In this document: one piece after another, positions 61,115-64,000 of the stretch
Numbering within the stretch: position 1 is the first letter of the stretch
How the letters are laid out: each line of letters begins with the position of its first letter
The notes under the pieces: generated by a model
Database searches by the model: none
Told to the model about the DNA's origin: nothing
What the model saw: the letters and a program-made list of their open reading frames with translations, nothing else
NCBI GenBank assembly: GCA_028023455.1
Contig: JAQFVV010000050.1
Location: forward strand, 3,412,626-3,476,625
Direction: 5' to 3'
DNA length: 64,000 bases
Origin: Epiperipatus broadwayi
Taxonomy: Eukaryota > Onychophora > Udeonychophora > Euonychophora > Peripatidae
Translations under genes and position numbers: made by a program

Positions 61115-61475
61115 CCACTAAACATCACATGATCACTATCTCATACTAGCACATAATTGTTATTAAACAAGGCAAATCTCTCTCCATACAGTAGTGCCAC
61201 TCTGTGCCATTCCAAGTAATCAATGGATGACAGAAGGCTTGTGCATAAAATCCCTATCTAGTGCCTACTCATCCAATATCCCCAGACTAGTTTCTGGCTT
61301 GCTAGGTGTCTCAGATCCAAGCCTCCTCACTGATGATGGCCACAAGCCAGAAACTAGTCTGGGGATATTGGATGAGTAGGCACTAGATAGGGATTTTATG
61401 CACAAGCCTTCTGGCATCCATTGATTACTCTGATTGGCACAGGATGACACTACCATATGGAGAGAGTTTTGTCTT
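61115..61475. mobile_element. Fold-back element, family I (near-perfect arms)
   Basis: The left arm (61115-61302) and right arm (61335-61475) pair closely: 'gcttgtgcataaaatccctatctagtgcctactcatccaatatccccagactagtttctggctt' is mirrored as its inverse. The spacer is only ~30 bp. The high arm identity makes it the youngest family I copy, or one refreshed by gene conversion. The two open frames over it are translations of the arms. Confidence 0.85.
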
Positions 61476-61499
61476 TTTTTTCCAAACATCTTTTCTATG

Positions 61500-62050
61500 T
61501 CTGAGTAATTGACTACACATATTTTGGTTCAAATAATACTCAGTAGTTTTACATATACTCAATCTGCATGCATTAATTCACATTGTTAAATGCCTTAATC
61601 AAATCCTTATGACTTTTCTTCATATGGTACATCCTTCTTGTACTGAAATAGGAAAAAAAGTGTTCTTATATTAATATCAGTATATAAGTTTTATAAAGTT
61701 GCTAAATCTTTGTGATCTATGACTTTAATAAAACTATGATAATACAAAATGCCCAGATAATTGGACCAGCTTACCATGACCACAAGTATACTACTGGTTA
61801 AATTATTGTCCATAGTATCAAATAGTTCATAATTGTTCTCAATAGTAATCAGATTATTTGTAAGGATATTGTTTAATAAGCTAAAGTCAATATCAATATC
61901 ATATCATTGGAGAAAGTCTTGAAAATATTAAACACTATATTTATGGATTTGGGGATGGGCACCTTTGTGTAAAACAACCATTATATTCAAAACAAATAAA
62001 TGCTTTTTGACTTTTTATCTTTCTTACTTCTTGACTCTAAATGGAATAGT
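61500..62050. other. AT-rich spacer
   Basis: No feature was recognised. Confidence 0.4.
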
Positions 62051-62064
62051 TAAAGTTAATACAG

Positions 62065-62275
62065 TAGCTAACTCTCCATACAGTAGTGTCACCCAGTGTA
62101 AACCAGAGTAATCAATAGATGCAGGAAGGTTTGTGCATAAAATCCCTATCTAGTGCTACTTATCCAATAACCATAGATTAGTTTCTACTTTTTGGCTTTA
62201 ATCAGTGAGTAGTTTTGAATCCATTGATTATTAAGGCATGCACTGGGTGGCACTAGTGTATGGAGAGTTTGCTGG
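62065..62275. mobile_element. Fold-back element, family I (deleted copy)
   Basis: The left arm is 'actctccatacagtagtgtcac' to 'ataaccatagattagtttc', then an abrupt end in 'gtggcactagtgtatggagagttt'. Most of the right arm is missing. It abuts the LINE fragment at 62.27 kb. Confidence 0.65.
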
Positions 62276-62930
62276 TAATGTGGTATACAGAAGATTTGGA
62301 TAAAGAATTTATGTCAGTATACTTGTACAAAAGGTGGGATGATTGTGTTAGGAAGATTGTTGAATGTTATAGTGATCAGGAGTGGGATAGAAGAATAGAT
62401 GCATTAATAAAGAATAGGGAGCTGGAGAGATGGAGAACTAGTATGGAGAGTAAAATGAGTTTAAATATATATAGAAGTAAACGGAACATTGTGTGTGAGT
62501 TAATTTATGATAATAGTAAGGAAAGTAGTTTATTGTTTAAGGCTCAAATGGGATCTTTAGCAACAAGGAAATGTACACATAAATGGAAAAATATGGGTGA
62601 TTTAGTCTGCACATTGTGTAAGGAAGCCATAGAATATATTAGGCATCTGTTACTTCAATGTAAATGCTTGAAACCAGAAAGGGTACAAATAATGAAGTAA
62701 TGGACGATTAAATATGAACAAAGAGATTATACAGAAAGTGAGTTATTGTTTTTTATGCTAGGTTTGGGAAAAGATAAGGGGATTTAGATATGAAGGTCAT
62801 GGGGTTAACGAATATTATGTTGTGGAAATGGGATGGAGCAGATTATGGGAAAACTTAGGGTGGATAATAGAAAGGGAAGGCAAAGTGGCTAACAGGTTTC
62901 TCTGGGCATAGTTGCTGAGAGATTCCTGAC
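62270..62930 (+). pseudogene. C-terminal end of a different LINE (zinc-knuckle tail)
   Basis: The 62260-62700 frame is open for about 140 codons of transposon sequence: 'EWDRRIDALIKNRELERWRTSMESKMSLNIY' and 'SSLLFKAQMGSLAT' followed by a Cys-His knuckle 'VCTLCKEAIEYIRHLLLQC' (C-x2-C ... H-x4-C). This is the C-terminal region after the RT of a second non-LTR retrotransposon type, unlike the MERC/GHIAR family. Coding-like pieces continue in other frames to about 62930. RT is absent because the copy is 5'-truncated at the junction with a fold-back element. The first Met lies in fold-back DNA. Confidence 0.65.
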
Positions 62931-64000
62931 TCTGTATAAGGAGAAGTCACAGTGCATCACATCACATGGTATATTAACATCTTGTGTAAGCATATGAAAT
63001 GGAGATCATGCGATGATTTAATAGATGATGTTGTTATTAGTGCCCATATTACTTGTATCACTTCATCATCATTCTTATATAATTTCATAAGCTTTAAAAT
63101 TGGAAAATTTTTCATCTTTTTCATAAGTTTCTGATAAAAAAAGGCCTTATTTTTTTAGCATCTCTTAAACTAAAATATTAAAATGATATTTTGAAACTTT
63201 GAGAGAGTCTATTGATATTCAGGAAAGAATTAGATGTTTAGCAAATTGTTAGAACACTCTACTCATTCTGAGCCCTGTGGATACTCTTTATTCTATCTTT
63301 GTCTTCATCCAAATGAAGAATTTCACTAAGTGTGTTGACTAAGAAACAAATAAAGACAAAACAAAATATATTTTAAAATTTCTGTGATTATGACTCAACA
63401 ATTCTGATAACATAACAATCAGTAAAATGATTTTAATTTCCACATATTTTCAGCATCGCTTGGGATACAACAATACATTAGGACCCCAATGCATTTAAAA
63501 AATGAATACAATTTCATTACCATATTGTTCTACACAGAAATATTTCTGGTCTGTAAATCATGTTGTTAATCAATAGAATTATTTGGGCGACATGGAACAT
63601 GATACTTTTATTGTTGACAATTAAGAATTTATCTATGGAAATAAATGATATGCAACAATTTCCAAAAAGTTTTTAATCATACATATTTTCAACCACGAGC
63701 AATCCTGGGTGCATTGCAAATTTAAATGATGACTTTAAGTTTCATTTTTTTAATTGTCACTGTTTCATTACAGTAGATTTACTGATCTCATCCATACACA
63801 TCACAAATGATTTTGATAATTTATAATCTCTTAAACATTTCACAGAATTTGTTTATTATCATCTCAATGTTGTCTTGACTTCTTAATCTTTTTCATGGTG
63901 GCAAATTTTTTTTTTATTTCTTCACCACTGCATATCAGTTTTGATCATATAGTTACACATCGTTATATTACTCTTATAATAAATAATCAAATAGTTAATG
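62931..64000. other. AT-rich spacer
   Basis: No feature was recognised. Confidence 0.45.

Noticed and set aside
61194-61489. Overlapping plus and minus frames over the 61 kb repeat
   Set aside because: They are translations of the two arms of a fold-back element; similar peptides appear at 6.7 and 11.3 kb for the same reason.

Overview
The window is about 70 % AT, has no operon-like gene packing, and is dominated by animal-type retroelements, fold-back repeats and microsatellites. It is non-genic nuclear DNA from an animal. The vertebrate/lophotrochozoan-type TTAGGG-like array at 45.5 kb, the CFDP2-type RTE-like LINE, several Penelope-like lineages and abundant (TA)n and (GATA)n fit a lophotrochozoan such as a cephalopod mollusc, but the species cannot be fixed from sequence alone. 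No complete host gene is visible. One possible host exon lies on the minus strand at 23.9 kb.

Layout. 0-13 kb: AT-rich spacer, two fold-back (MITE-like) families, LINE fragments, and a head-to-head pair of Penelope-like element (PLE) 3' ends at 6.4-7.8 kb. 13.2-16.2 kb: a decayed, nearly full-length LINE. 16.6-20.2 kb: fold-back DNA and two PLE ends carrying GIY-YIG endonuclease domains, one bounded by ~40-bp inverted repeats. 20-30 kb: mostly unannotatable AT-rich DNA with a ~600-bp GATA array, a ~185-bp (ATT)n array and LINE 3' ends. 30.4-39.6 kb: two ~4.55-kb near-identical direct repeats separated by only 97 bp. They have TG...CA ends, a TATA box 77 bp before an AATAAA with a GT-rich tract behind it, and a polypurine tract directly before the second copy. 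I read this as an LTR retroelement with giant LTRs and almost no internal region. 39.6-42.7 kb: the youngest LINE copy, with its 5'UTR and endonuclease part inverted relative to the reverse transcriptase part (twin priming) and a single nonsense codon in the RT-side frame. 45-64 kb: telomere-like repeats, interspersed repeats, more head-to-head PLE palindromes, a degenerate PLE at 59 kb, fold-back elements and the C-terminus of a different LINE at 62.3 kb.

How it fits together. Almost everything recognisable was placed by target-primed reverse transcription (LINE, PLE), LTR integration, or fold-back amplification. Insertions sit repeatedly in (TA)n tracts. The two points most worth following are the LTR element, whose ~3.5-kb U3 seems to hold its own E2F/CCAAT promoter-like block, small conserved ORFs and splice-like sites, and the recurring palindromes carrying a CTGANGA-stem-GAA hammerhead-like core.
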